NCBI RefSeq assembly: GCF_963855985.1
Contig: NC_087105.1
Span: 1,490,501 to 1,554,500, forward strand
DNA length: 64,000 bases
Reading direction: 5' to 3'
Source: Ostrinia nubilalis
Lineage: Eukaryota; Arthropoda; Insecta; Lepidoptera; Crambidae
Shown: in pieces, positions 34,606-46,900 of the stretch
Position numbering within the stretch: the stretch's first letter is position 1
Layout of the letters: each line of letters opens with the position of its first letter
The notes under the pieces: model-generated
Database searches by the model: none
What the model saw: only the letters and a program-made list of their open reading frames with translations
What the model was told of the DNA's origin: nothing
Translations under genes and position numbers: made by a program

Positions 34606-37130
34606 TATTTAATGGAAAGGCGTGGCCGCAGTATCTTCGAAGGTACCAGGCTAGCAGAAATTGAGAAGCGTTATCGTATCGAAATCCACCGTATCTGGGC
34701 CGGCGGTCTCCGAGGAAATCATTGGTAAGGCATCCGGAAAATTTACCGCACATTCCGGCTCATGTGGCGTAACACACCTGCCTTTGCTTATGCGCGCCTG
34801 GTACGTGATCTATTTCGACCAGATACAGAAAAGAAAATGGCTGGATTTTGCGACTGTTTTCAAGATCATGTAGCTTGGAAAGGTGGGGTAAACTTTTTGT
34901 TAGGTGTATTTCGATGACACTTCTCAAAGCGAAAGATTTTGTGGTGGATGAATGTTTTTCACTGATTCTTGCTAAAAGTAATCAAGGCATTTTGATGAAA
35001 ATTTACTAACTGTAATGAAATATTACTTCTAAAATTGATTAAAATGACTGGATTTTAATGAAATTAGAGTTTTGAATTCCTCTAAAAAAAGTATCTAACG
35101 CAATTTCCGTTTCAAATTTTTTGACAATTAAAAAAGTGTTTCTATTGACTAGACATTAGACAATCAACCTTTCCGACGCCATGGTGGTCGATTGAATTTC
35201 TAATTATTCATAAAGTAAGGGGTTACTGAAGTATGCCTGGCGGTTTCAGGGCGCCGTAATGGGAAGTCTCGTTGATTATTCAAAATGTCGACAATATAAT
35301 GGGACGTGCGTTTATAAATATTCAATAGCCGATCGAAGCGGCCGCGGAAGCATACCTAATGATATAAACTCGATATGTACGAGAAAAATTGTTTGGAACA
35401 ATGTTTGCGAGGATCCTTTACTTTGTAGTCACAAATTGTTCACGCGAGGCAAAAGTGGAAGAAATAAAAAAGGTGAAGCTTATTATTCCTTTTACATGCT
35501 TCTAGGAAAATTGCATAGTGATGACACATTCTCGTAAATAAGGTTTTATTTTGGTTCCGTCCACATTTCAATATTCATGGCCTAAATGAAGTGCTCGATA
35601 TATTGTGACAGGGCTTTGACGCGTCGTAATTCCTTTTTTGCCTTTGTCAGCAGCTCGTTAACAATAGCTGTCCACCCAGAAATAGCCAATCATTTACGTG
35701 TCAAGTCGACAACGTGTTCTAACACCGTGAAAAGGAAGACATTACTTTAAAGTTTAAATGTCAGTGAGTTTGAGCGATCGCTAATTTGTTTGCCCTTTTC
35801 CAAAGTCGACTTTGCGGTCGGCATACGGCGTGCACTTCCTTCGGCAATTATTCAATTTAGAAAAAAAAAAAGAAATCAAATCGCCGCCCGGTACCGGATG
35901 TCAATTAGAGCACATTGTCAACCTCAAACTCGGGAGTTTTAAAATTGGAACGACTTGACATTTGCGCGGCAATAACAGTTGCCACCGGCCGCAACAGCGT
36001 AGTTGCGGTCGGATCACCCGGAGCGTCGTGACATTAGCGCTGGCCCGCCGCTGATTGGCCAAATTGTTTTTGATTGCGCGCGCGTTTTGTTCAAGTCGGA
36101 CAAAATCGTAATTGGTGTAATTTCACAGACAATGGGTGTTCGCGGTGCCTGCACTTACCAAATACGGGTAATTTTTATTGTAGCTCTTGTCAATTTTGAG
36201 CCTTATCTAGAAATCCAAATTGCCAGTCTAATAATACAGGTAAATTGTGCATCTTACCAAGGCATTGGTCATTATTTCATCTTGAATTTTGAAGAAATAA
36301 ATCTTACAGCACAAGTACCTACCTAAAACCTAAAGCATGGTAGTAACTAGCGTCTGATAAAGCCTGTTTTCTTATTTTTCTAAGACGATGACTGTTTCAC
36401 TCTCGTAAATATCAAGTGAGTTTGCACTCACTTCTTATTATTGCTATTACACTAAAAGCTTTTGTTACAGCCTTTTTGAAAGTCATTTGACGCAGTGATA
36501 ACAACATCGTATTACAGCATCCACCAGTCTTGTGTCACACTGTTACGCGCCGCACTATTCTCGATAATCGGCAATAATCGGCAATAGTCGGCAATAATCG
36601 GCAATAATGCCCCGAATAATCGCCGTAATGTGACCGCACCACGATGGTTAAACAAACAATTACTATGTATTTAACAATAATTGGATTGCGTTAAAAATGC
36701 ACTGTATGAAATCAGGCTTCTAAATGTGAGCACAGGTTTCGATTTCGAAAGCTTTTTAAAGCTTGATGAAACGAAATTCACACAATTTCACCGTTATATC
36801 TATGTAAATAGATGCCATAATATTATTAACTCAGATTTAAGACTACATTTAGGTATAGGTACCACTAATTGACCACTTCATTTCATGTAGAGTTCTGGTC
36901 AATCCAATAAAATTGTAGTACGTACAATAATTTGAATTCAAAACAATAGTTCTAACGTGTATTTGGTTCATGCGAAAGTAAAGGCGTTAATATTAATCAA
37001 ACAGCTTATACATACATTAATTAATGCTCAATAATCATTAATTATGATCACTTTGTCTTATTAAGCTTAATTAATCCAAGTCCAAATGGTATTACTAATA
37101 GATCACTAGCGTAACTAGGTATAAAGATTT
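34606..37130. other. non-coding stretch, partly CpG-rich
   Basis: No supported gene. The 35.2-36.1 kb part is CG-richer (35210-35370, 35880-36110). A short 10-bp tandem repeat lies at 36563-36608. The ATG frames at 34661-34873 and 36003-36326 have no recognisable domain. Confidence 0.4.
36563..36608. repeat. 10-bp tandem repeat (AATAATCGGC)n
   Basis: About four and a half copies of a GCAATAATCG-type decamer with one substitution (AATAGTCGGC). It is a short minisatellite with no obvious relation to its neighbours. Confidence 0.8.
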
Positions 37131-37390
37131 TTTTATGCATAACAAGGCAGGTATTTGACCGCAATCGCACCTGGTGTTAAGTGAGATGCAGTATAGGATG
37201 GTAAATATCTGCCCTGTAAGTGCCTATTCACTCTCGCCTTGAAAAGGCCTGGATTATAGTGTTCGAGAAAGACAACAGCAGGCAGCGAATTCCAGTCCCT
37301 AGCTGTTCGCATTTTATAAGAGTTATCGAAACGTTTGGTGCGAGCTGGTGGAATGGCGAGATTTCTATTAGAAAGAGAACTTCTCACTCT
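37125..37390 (-). pseudogene. LINE 3' end: reverse transcriptase C-terminal remnant plus tail
   Basis: The minus-strand frame (37387-37133) encodes the end of a non-LTR retrotransposon ORF2. It has PPARTKRF, then TARDWNSLPAVVF, then FKARVNRHL, matching the 'R...WNSLP..VF...(Y)...FK..VN..L' signature common at LINE C-termini. The tail follows, with CACTTAACACCAGGTG and a short poly(A) (CATAAAAAAATC) near 37130. Everything upstream of this C-terminus is missing, so it is a 5'-truncated, inactive copy. It abuts an oppositely oriented LINE tail at about 37390. Confidence 0.7.
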
Positions 37391-37525
37391 TTACTTACTG
37401 ACAATAGTGACTGAGTTTCTTGCGCTGCTTCTTCTCAGAACTTACTGGCCCGAAGCAGTGATAGGGTTGGGACGTGTAAGTACTCTTTGGGAGCCTATTT
37501 GCATAAATAATTTGATTTGACTGCA
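37391..37525 (+). mobile_element. LINE 3' tail fragment (plus strand)
   Basis: Contains TTCTTCTCAGAACTTACTGG and GGTTGGGACGTGTAAGTACT, then TTTGCATAAATAATTTGATT. The same order (TTCTCAGCA..., GGGACGTGT..., AATAAAT...) recurs at 40441-40585, and the TTCTTCTCAG block recurs at about 51280. It is therefore a 3' UTR fragment of a dispersed LINE. No coding part remains. Confidence 0.55.
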
Positions 37526-40440
37526 CTGCAATGCAATAAAAATACTATGTAAGCCAATAATAATAAGGGAATCGAAACTGGGACTTTCGGCACCAATCAA
37601 AATGACTTCCTAAAGTAAAACTATTGTCTACAATTATTAAAACTACGTTGATATGCTTAATCAAAATCGCTCCTATCTTTGCAAGATCTAAATTCCAGAA
37701 CTATAGCAACCGATTTGTCATACACAGTTCGGGCAGATAGTGAATCCGTAAAAGGACAAGCCCGCCTCTTGCAAATTAGAACAAGTCATTGTTGGCCTAA
37801 AGCAGCGCGCGCGCAGATTCGATCTGCGCCGGATTTGGTATAACGTGATTATTTTGAGAATCTTGAGTTTGGTTGGGAATAAGGGATTTTAGTTAACTAG
37901 ACTGACGCTGACGATTTTGATGATGATTGGGTTTTAGTTAACATTGAAACTTAGGCCACAGATAGGTCCTTATTTCTAGGTACATCTTGTAGAGCCTACA
38001 TAATATTACGTATTGCCAAAAACTAAAACAGTAAACTTCAGACCATTGCAATGAGGGCACTTGAGCTCAGCAGTTGGCGCAAGATCCTGTCATTTGCCAG
38101 TGGCGCCAACTACTTAGTTTATACGTTTTTTTCTGTCATAAGGCCTGTATTAACGCCAAAGGCGTTAAAAAGAAACGCACAATGAAATTAACTTAATGAC
38201 AGCTAATTTTCGAATTTATTAATAGAAGTTAAAGATGGATGCAGTAAAAATATTTCTAACCCGTCTAGACAGAGCTTCTAAAGCTTTCGGTTGAACAGAT
38301 GCTATTCACACAGTTATACGAATACTTAACGCTTTAATAACTACTAAAGCTGGAAATTCCTTCGTAATCAAAGCGCAAGTTACCAATATATCACCGCGTT
38401 CAGTAGTTAACAAATATTTTCTCAACTGACGTCTCTATTCTCGACAAAATATAAAAAAAAACTATTTTTTACGCGCCCTAAATCACTGATTGTGAAAACA
38501 GTGCCTCTTTGTAATCGAATAGGCTATTAAAACTCCACGTTAAAATGTCTCGCGCCGTTTGGCGTCACCACCGCCATATTGGATGCGCGGGCGCCTCTGC
38601 CGGATAATTTTGGAATGATTTACGACTCGTCGTTTGGTGAAAGAATTTTATTTGCAGTAAATTATGTGGATGATATTTTATGTTTGTGCTTAACAGTTTT
38701 TAAATTAGACCAGTTTTTATGTCTAATATCGTTAATAAGTTCGGTTTATGCCCGGGGACAATTGGCGCTACACGTTGTTAAGATTTTTATGTTGTCTATA
38801 ACTTGTTGATTGTGACAGGTGATTAAGTTGGTACTAAAGTTACGACTTTGAATTAGATTTAATTATTTATTGGCATTTTATTAGCTTCAAGACTTGCAAT
38901 TAATGCTCTAAAATTTCGACAACGCGGCCATCTCTACTACTACAATATAAAAAAATCCTTCTTCAACACTAATAATTTCAGTCCTCATCCAAATAACTAC
39001 TAATTCCCATTATAAAAACGCGTAGCAAATATAGAACAGCAATAACAAACCGCCCGAACAAACAGAACGCGTACGAAATTACCGTGCGCATGGCCGCGTG
39101 TTCATAGTTCGTTCCCAGGCGGGGCATTAGCTGAAGACGAGGATGGTCATTAGGCAGCGTATTAGCTATTAACCGGTGCCCCGGCGAGCATAAGTTACAG
39201 AGGTGTCTTGTGGCGGGGAGATCGGCCAGGACAAACGGTAATGATAAGTGGTACCTGTACAAAAATATCTCCAGGTAAGGAGTCTATGTTTGAGGGGTAT
39301 AGAAACAAAGTTGACTATCTAAGTCTTGTAGAGCCTTAAATTTAAATGTTATTGAGAAATACAATAAATCGAAAGACAATAATCTTGTCTTACCTAAAAA
39401 TGATTGATGACACGAATTGTTGCTCAATTTCTCAGTTATTTTTTTAGTTTAAAGCTCGCTGTTGAGCTTTTATACTAGGATTTATGAGGATTTGTAAACT
39501 GCGATTCCAGACTCAAACAGAATATTATCTAAAACAAACGATGTGGATATTATTGTCTGAACAACTGAAAGTACGCTCAATATTAATATGTAAAGGTATA
39601 CAAAGCCATCTCAACATAAACTTCTCATTAGTAGTTATATTATTAAAATTGAGTTTATATTGTGCAAAGAAAGACTTTTGACTTGATTTAATTTAACTTG
39701 ATATAAAGTGGACAAAATGTTGAATTAAATTCTTAAGAGTCATCTAGCCTCAGTTTTCATGAACGAGCTTAGTATACCTACCTTACAAAAGATTTTTTCT
39801 TGGTGAATAATCTCCTGAAAAAAATTGATTATAGTGGGCTGTCTGTTCCACCTTAGCTGTGGCAATGTCTCGCACCTACCGACACTCACGGGCCATTTGT
39901 CTTTCAACGAACGCTTTTGGTAATTATAGTTTCGCGCATTAGCCCTTACTGCCACGCAATAGGGTTCGCAATCGACTGGCTATCAGAAAGGTAGGTAGGT
40001 AGGACACGTTAGGAAATGAACATAGGATGTTGCATTCTGACTTATGCATAAGGATTTGGGGATCTTTTTGGGTTATTATTTTCATATGAGAATAGCTATA
40101 AAATACTGTGGAAGTTATTCATACATACTGACAGTCGATCTAGTGGTTTGCAGTCGGACTAAGTTAACTCTTTAGTTGCGGGTTCGAGTATCCTTGAAGA
40201 CAAATTTCAGCGTGATGTAGTCAAAAAAGTTGACGGTCATTTGCAATAACAGGTTAATTTTTGACCTGGTTAATTTTCGCATAGTAATTTTCTTCCCTTT
40301 AGAAAAGTTTTTATTGAAAATGTGATTTCATAATAACAAAGTCTTCTAATAGACATAGTTTACAAGTAGCTATCAAATCAATCAAGGAGGCTGACAAAGG
40401 TGGCTGATTCAAACAAAATTTCTATTATGTGTTAATAGTG
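37526..40440. other. non-coding stretch, no gene recognised
   Basis: No exon or RNA gene recognised. It includes a 9-bp inverted repeat AGTTGGCGC/GCGCCAACT at about 38070-38112 and a weaker acceptor-donor junction on the minus strand at about 39394. An A/B-box-like pair near 40137-40190 is too poor to call a SINE. Confidence 0.4.
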
Positions 40441-40585
40441 GTCACTTAAAAACGGGCATGAGTTTCTTCCGCCACTTCTCAGCACCAGCCCATATGTTGT
40501 CCCGATGTGGTGGTAGAGCATGCTATATTTGGGACGTGTGTAAGCGCCTGTACTGAACTGAGTACTGAATAAATTAATTTAACTT
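40441..40585 (+). mobile_element. LINE 3' tail fragment (plus strand)
   Basis: Carries GCCACTTCTCAGCACCAGCC, GGTGGTAGAGCATGC, GGGACGTGTGTAAGCGCCTG and ACTGAATAAATTAATTTAAC, in the same order as the fragments at 37391 and 51230. It is 5'-truncated and non-coding. Confidence 0.6.
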
Positions 40586-40832
40586 AAAGCAGTCCACAGA
40601 CCATAATAACCCAAGCAGTTGTCAAACAAATCCCATACAACCGGAAGACTGGGAAATCTCGTAAACTGTAATAACTAGAAAGATTCACCCCACAATTTGA
40701 GTTTATGACGTATTAGTGAGTTGTCGCCGACAGACGTTTACGGCGCCGTAAAACGCGCACTTGTTGAGTTTATGGAGGACAGACTATTGTGGGACTTGTC
40801 TCCGAGGGATACATGATTAGGAGGCAGGAGAT

Positions 40833-40951
40833 CTTTTTTTTATCCACAACGAGGTAGCTCTTGGCCTGTATCTCACCTGATGGTAAGTGACGATCAGGCC
40901 AAAAATGGAAGCAAGCGAGCTTCACCCGGAATCCTCAACCACGGAGGAACT
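40833..40951 (-). mobile_element. LINE 3' end with poly(A), minus strand
   Basis: On the minus strand: AGTTCCTCCGTGGTTGAGGA, then GGTGAAGCTCGCTT, then CACTTACCATCAGGTGAGAT, ending in GTTGTGGATAAAAAAAAGAT. This 'TTACCATCAGGTGAG' 3' end with a short poly(A) is a widespread LINE terminus in Lepidoptera. A second copy, in the opposite orientation, is at 50841-50954. The element may extend further upstream (to higher coordinates) than marked. Confidence 0.7.
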
Positions 40952-43900
40952 GGATCTAAGGTCAAAGATTCATAAGGCGAAGTAGTGAGTACTCCATGAG
41001 TAAGTTTTATCCTTGTGTGGGAGAAAAACCTGCCCTTCTTTAGGCGAAGGGAAAGAACCGTGAGTAGGACGCGTTCTCTTAATGATTGATCAATTCAAAC
41101 CCAAAAATTTAACAGTGATGAGATGAGCTTCATTCGTCCAAGCAGTCTCAAGTTTAAGGTCTTTTAAATATGAGTTGTCAGAAATGACATCTGAGGATAT
41201 GAGGTTAAAGGCAGTACCTAGGTAAGTACGCCATTTGTTATTTTAGGAAAATTACTTTGAAAAACCATTTACACAATCTTGTAATTTGGCGACCTGTGTC
41301 ACAGGTTTCTTTGAAACTACTTCAGGCATCAGTCTTTCACAAAAAGTGATAGGAACTAAGCTAAGACTACAAGACTACTAACATAAGACCTTGTATTTAA
41401 GTACGCATGTTTCCTACTTTGTGAAGAGAGAAATAAACAATTTGTTTATTATTTATTTATTTTAATTGACTTTGTCTCATACCACTTGCAGGATATTGAC
41501 CGCCACGTCACATCGATGGCCGCACCTCGCGTCACCCATTCCCGCATTACCCAACTCGGGCTGAACAAACTAAAACAGATGCAGCGGGGATCGCCCCCTT
41601 TACTGGGGACAATTAATCATCCCCCCTCCCCCCATTGTCGCGGAAGGCGCTCAAAACTCAGCTGTTTCCATTTCATTAGACGACTGCGCGCTCTGATACG
41701 GCTTTACATACAGAAACAGTTATTTACCTTGGATTTATTCATAAATCATGTACTGGGCTAAGCTTCAGCTGTTTTAGTGCGAAATAACTTTTTTAAACCA
41801 AGTTATTTGGTTCTAAAAAGGTTTGTTATTGCTGCTCGAAAGTACTCAGCACTTAAAAGTCTAGAATTTTCATTAAGTTTAAACATACAACACCATTTCA
41901 GTTAATAAGAAAGAGGCTTATGAAAAACTGATTTTTTCAATCTATGAAGCATAACTATGTTTTAATCAGATGAAATGACCATTTTTAGTATTTGTGGCTA
42001 CAAAATAAGTTACAACGCTGCCAATAAATAAGACATTAACGATTACCGGTACAAAATAACGAATCGTTCAATCACTAAATAAAACTGGCCGATTCCATTG
42101 CGAAATTCCAATAATAAAAAAGAAAGTTATCGTCGAACAGGCGAAATTTAAAATTGGAACGCACAATGAGCCTCCCGGAACTGCGCGAGTCCGCCCGAGC
42201 GCGCCCGAGAGCTTCCGAAAATTGCCGCGAGGGGCGACACAGGAAGATGTAATGATGTTTGTCAAATGGAAAATGAGATAGGGAAATGTTGAGACGGGCT
42301 GAATTCGCGACCTTTTCGCTGATGCCGGCGCCCCGCTGTTCCACGTTTAAAATGACTCGGCTTTTTGGAACGGTTTTTTAAATTCGACAATTTTAGGATG
42401 GAGTGCACTAAGTTACAGCTCGGTTATGGCCAATAAAAAGGTTAAGTATGCATCAAAGGCTTTTGAAAATAACACTTTTGGGCTTGAATTTAAATTTTAT
42501 TGTGAGAAAAGCATCAAAACATTTATAAAAGTATAAAATAATTCAACTTCAAGTGACAGCTTGCTTTTTATCCTTTTAAAACACAACTCCTACTTTAACA
42601 GGCGTCATAAAAATGTAATAAGGATGTCTATAAATCGTTAATTGACTTTTGATTAAACGTCGCTCGTATAGAGATGTATGTAAATACGACAGTTTAATCG
42701 AATAAGTTAACTGGCAAATACACTGATAAATGAGTTAGATTATGTTTAATTACTGTAGCCTGAGCTCTGTGGATACATAGGAATTAATTAGGGCTCTAAT
42801 AAGCAGTGCCCTTTCAGCGGAATGTTGACATTTAATTAAACGAGCCGCCATTTTACATGTACGGATTAAAGTTAAACGCTCGCGATCAAATGTTTGATAT
42901 CGCAATATTTTGCTGCTAAAAGACCGGAGAATAAGAAAAAATTAACAGTGGACACAGTTGGATTGATTAGGCTGACTGGCTGACTGACCTAGGAAACCTT
43001 CACAAATTCCTTAATAAAATTGGCTAAGATTTATTATATTTTTCGCTATGTGAGCTTTATTATATTGCTCTAGAATTTTCAGGTCCACTTAAAACTTTAT
43101 TATGTAACAGAAAAGTAGTTAAAGCGAGCCTTGTTCAGATAGAGTTTACGGGATTTGTTAACCATGACATTTTTTAAAATTATTATCAATATTAAAGTGT
43201 TTTGTATAGGATTTGACTACTGAATCCACATCCATTAGGTAGGTAAAGTCTATCAGCACCCACAAATGCATTATCGCTCTTAATTCCTAAGTAGTTCGCA
43301 TGTCTACAATCGTTTTAAAATAGACAGACTTTTTCATTCGATATCGACTGGGAATTTATTGTGGCCACACAAAGGGCACTAAAGGCGCAAAAACAAGAGA
43401 AAGTTGAAAAACATTTCGTGTTTTACTAACATTAATCGATTAAATCGCGTAATTATGTTGTCGATTTATAAAAAAAACAGCATTATCCGATAGGTTTGAA
43501 AATAGAATATTCAATTAAAAGAAAATTTCACATGGGTTTGTTTGGCAAAATAACATTTGCAACAAAAAACTTTCAAAAATTTTGAGTTCTGCCACCAGAA
43601 TAATTCAATTCAGTTTTGAGAAAAAGACGTATGAAACGGTTTTTTTCTGTATTTCGAGTAGGTAATTTTGAGAATGTTTCCCTGGCCACAGGGTTTAATT
43701 TCATAAATTTCGTTTGAACAAATAATCTTAAGTTGCCAGTACATGGTTTAAAATGAGTTTACAATTTTTAAACGAAAAATCTGTGGAGTATTTAATCTGC
43801 CTGAGTCTGGGGCGCCCTCTTCCTTGAATGTAGCGGTACCCATACTTTTTTCATTTAAATCGTTCGAATTTCGAACGGATTCTAGCTGAATGGGCGCGCC

Positions 43901-46900
43901 ATAAATCTCTGGTTCTCAGCTGATGTTCGTTCGGGAACCAGCAACAGCGGAGTATCGCGGACGGCGTGCGGTGCACAGATAAAATAAATGGAGGCGTGGT
44001 GAAAAATGATGACGCGGCGGCGCGGAAAGACATGGAAAGGGCCTGCACTGGGTCAAACGCTTTGTTTGGGGAAACCTCAGATCATAGAAAGAGAATAGAT
44101 ATGAAGTCGCGCGTAACTACAACGAGAACCAGTGTCCCCACATTTCCCCCACCACAGCTCCCACACACACATTCAACTGTGTAAAAACAAAGCGACTGAG
44201 AGTCTACGACAACATGTGCAACCGGCTTAAAAGTGCTGTGATTGGCCAGAAGGCGTGCCTTATGGCCAATCAATGGCCGCGTGACGTGACGCACACATAG
44301 AAAACGCTAGTGAGAGAACAAAGATAAAATGGAGTCGACAAGATATCGATACTTTAAATCGCTAGGGGCAAGGCTCGAAACTGGTTTCACAAAATGCTTA
44401 TGTATGAAAACCTTTTTATTATTATACGTTATTAATAACTACTATCACGCATTTACTTTTTAATTATGGCGATCTGCGTACCGCATATGTTTACCAAAAA
44501 TAATGCCTATATTAGGCTTTCAACTAGCTCTTATAGTAATTACATAGTTGACAGTTACTAATTACTTCTACTGTTATTATTTTTTTTGTAAAATCTTATA
44601 ATCGCAAGTGACACATCATTTTTTTATTTAAAATTACAAAATGGAAAATTATAATTTACTTCTATTTATCGATAATAGGAAACCGCATTAGAACACGAGC
44701 ACGGCACTATGTTACGACCGGCACATGCGGCCGTACTGTGTATTTTCACACGACAGTGGATATCGGAAGAAATTAAATACATTGCGCAGTAGTTGAGCAT
44801 GACATAAAGTGGTTGCTAACTAAATCGTCAATGTACAAGTGTGTTAGAATTTTTATCACCACTGATTTCGATATCGCAGTAACTGTTACGGCACTGAATT
44901 CGTTCGTAAAAATGTTTAGTTTTTTTTATTTATAAGCAAAATACCAATGGATTTGCAATACTTACATGTAGTAAATGACTCCATTGTTCCTGTAGTTCTT
45001 CGTTTCACTTGTTTTATTGCACGTAACGACGCATTATCCAAAATATCGGAGAACATTTCCTTAGTACGACTGAATCGCGACTAACCTAGCTACGCGGCCG
45101 ATGTTCGTTTCTGGGCATATCGCGGAGACACGCGCCACGCCCCCGTTTCACATCTATTCCCTTCCATGATCTGAGGGGGAAACGTTCCGTTTCAACGAAA
45201 TTTTTGACTTCTGGATGTACAAATAACTCTATTATTTGTGGTCAAAGCTACTTGTTCGGAAATGGAGCAATTAAAAAGATTAGACAGTAACTGTAGCAAC
45301 TGGATTTGTATGATAAATCAAGACGAAAACAGGGGCATTTTGATTGTGTTAGTTAGAAATGTTTATTATAATTATAGTCTTTTTCTCCTTATTGTACCTA
45401 CAAGAATAAATGGACATAATTACATTAAACAGTGTCATTGAAAATTATCTGGAATCGTGATTTAAACAGAATTGAACATAATAAAAGCCGCGGGCAACGA
45501 AAGTAAGAAAACACAGTTAATTATTTGTTACGATGTAATTTCATCGCGTGGTTCTGGCTTTCCTACGAATGTGATGTAAATCAGTTTCTAGCTATTGCGA
45601 TGCTACGCGACGGGGAATCGCATAAAAATATGGACATTAGATTCCAACATCACAAATAGAAAAAAAACTTTAAATATACGCACGTAAGAACACATTTGCT
45701 TCTATTGCAATACATCGGTATGCATTATATTTTGAATTTTCCTTTTTTGCAGCATGCAACATTGTATACCGCACGGAATGGCAACATTCAATAGACAATA
45801 CTATTTCGCAATACACAGAAAGGCTCTTTACCTCAAACAAAAAAAGGGAAAATTTAATTAACATTACAAAGAACTGCGCGCCCATAATTTATTTACACAA
45901 AAAGCTCTTTTAATTAGAATTAATATTTATATTTACAAGACGGGAGAAATTGCGAAGGCGTCCCTGAGAATTTTTGAAATCTGTACACCGACTGCGTACC
46001 ACGGGAAAAGTGTTTTTCTTTTGAGTTCTGTGCGTCTCTGTTGTTGCTATGGTGTTGGAAAGGGATGGGGCGTGTCGGTCGAGTAGACTGCCTGTCTGGG
46101 TGCGGGGCAAAGCACTAAAAGGGCGTATAAGAGCCTTTAAGGGAGTCCCCGAGTTATCTCGGGTAGTACCGTCGTAAAATAAAGGTTTACTAGCGCGTAA
46201 AGAAAATTAAAATGAATTATTTTGACGAGTGTAAGGGGTTTTTTGAGGCTTAGCCCCGTGTTTATGGTCGGGGTGGATTGTTATGGCGCCGTGAGAGGTA
46301 ATTGTTTTTCTTGCGATTAATTCGCTTGTTCCTCGTAATTATAATGTCTGCGGGATCGCAATGACGTTTAAATGCTGTTATGGCGTATTCAGTTGAGCGG
46401 GATGACCTTTTTAGATGTTTTTATTGTTTATGAGCCATTATTGTAATTGGCAGATGTTTTGAAGCTTCATTTGTTCCGTGACGAGTTATTTTCATATGAA
46501 AAACTTAACTAAACTATTTTATTGACCTCAATTTATTCGCTAGTTAAGTTAATCTACTGAAAAGGTTAGATGCAAGTCACTTTAGTAAGCAGAAGGTATA
46601 TTTTGATAGGAAGATGTTTTTTCGCAGAATAAAATATGGTGTTGTTATTTACGATATCTTAAATATTTACTTGCTAAACGTTTTTCTCAGAAACGCGTGA
46701 TGTTTTGGATGTCATTGGCTTTTCCAGAGTTATTTATTATCCAAATCTTTTAGTAATAAATTGCGTTTGGTTTATGTAAATGTTTTGAATCGATGTATTA
46801 AAAGAGTTTAATTCGAGTAAAAAGTTTGTGTACAATGATTTTATGGTCTTTCGCTTTCTGACGATAAATAAATGTTTAACGTGTTTTTGAGGGAAATAAT

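Noticed and set aside
38070..38112. 9-bp inverted repeat AGTTGGCGC/GCGCCAACT
   Set aside because: Short stem with a 25-nt loop; expected by chance at this length of sequence.
40137..40200. tRNA-like A box (GATCTAGTGGTTT) and B box (GGGTTCGAGTATCC), possible SINE head
   Set aside because: The B box is plausible, but the A box is weak and no SINE body or tail could be followed.
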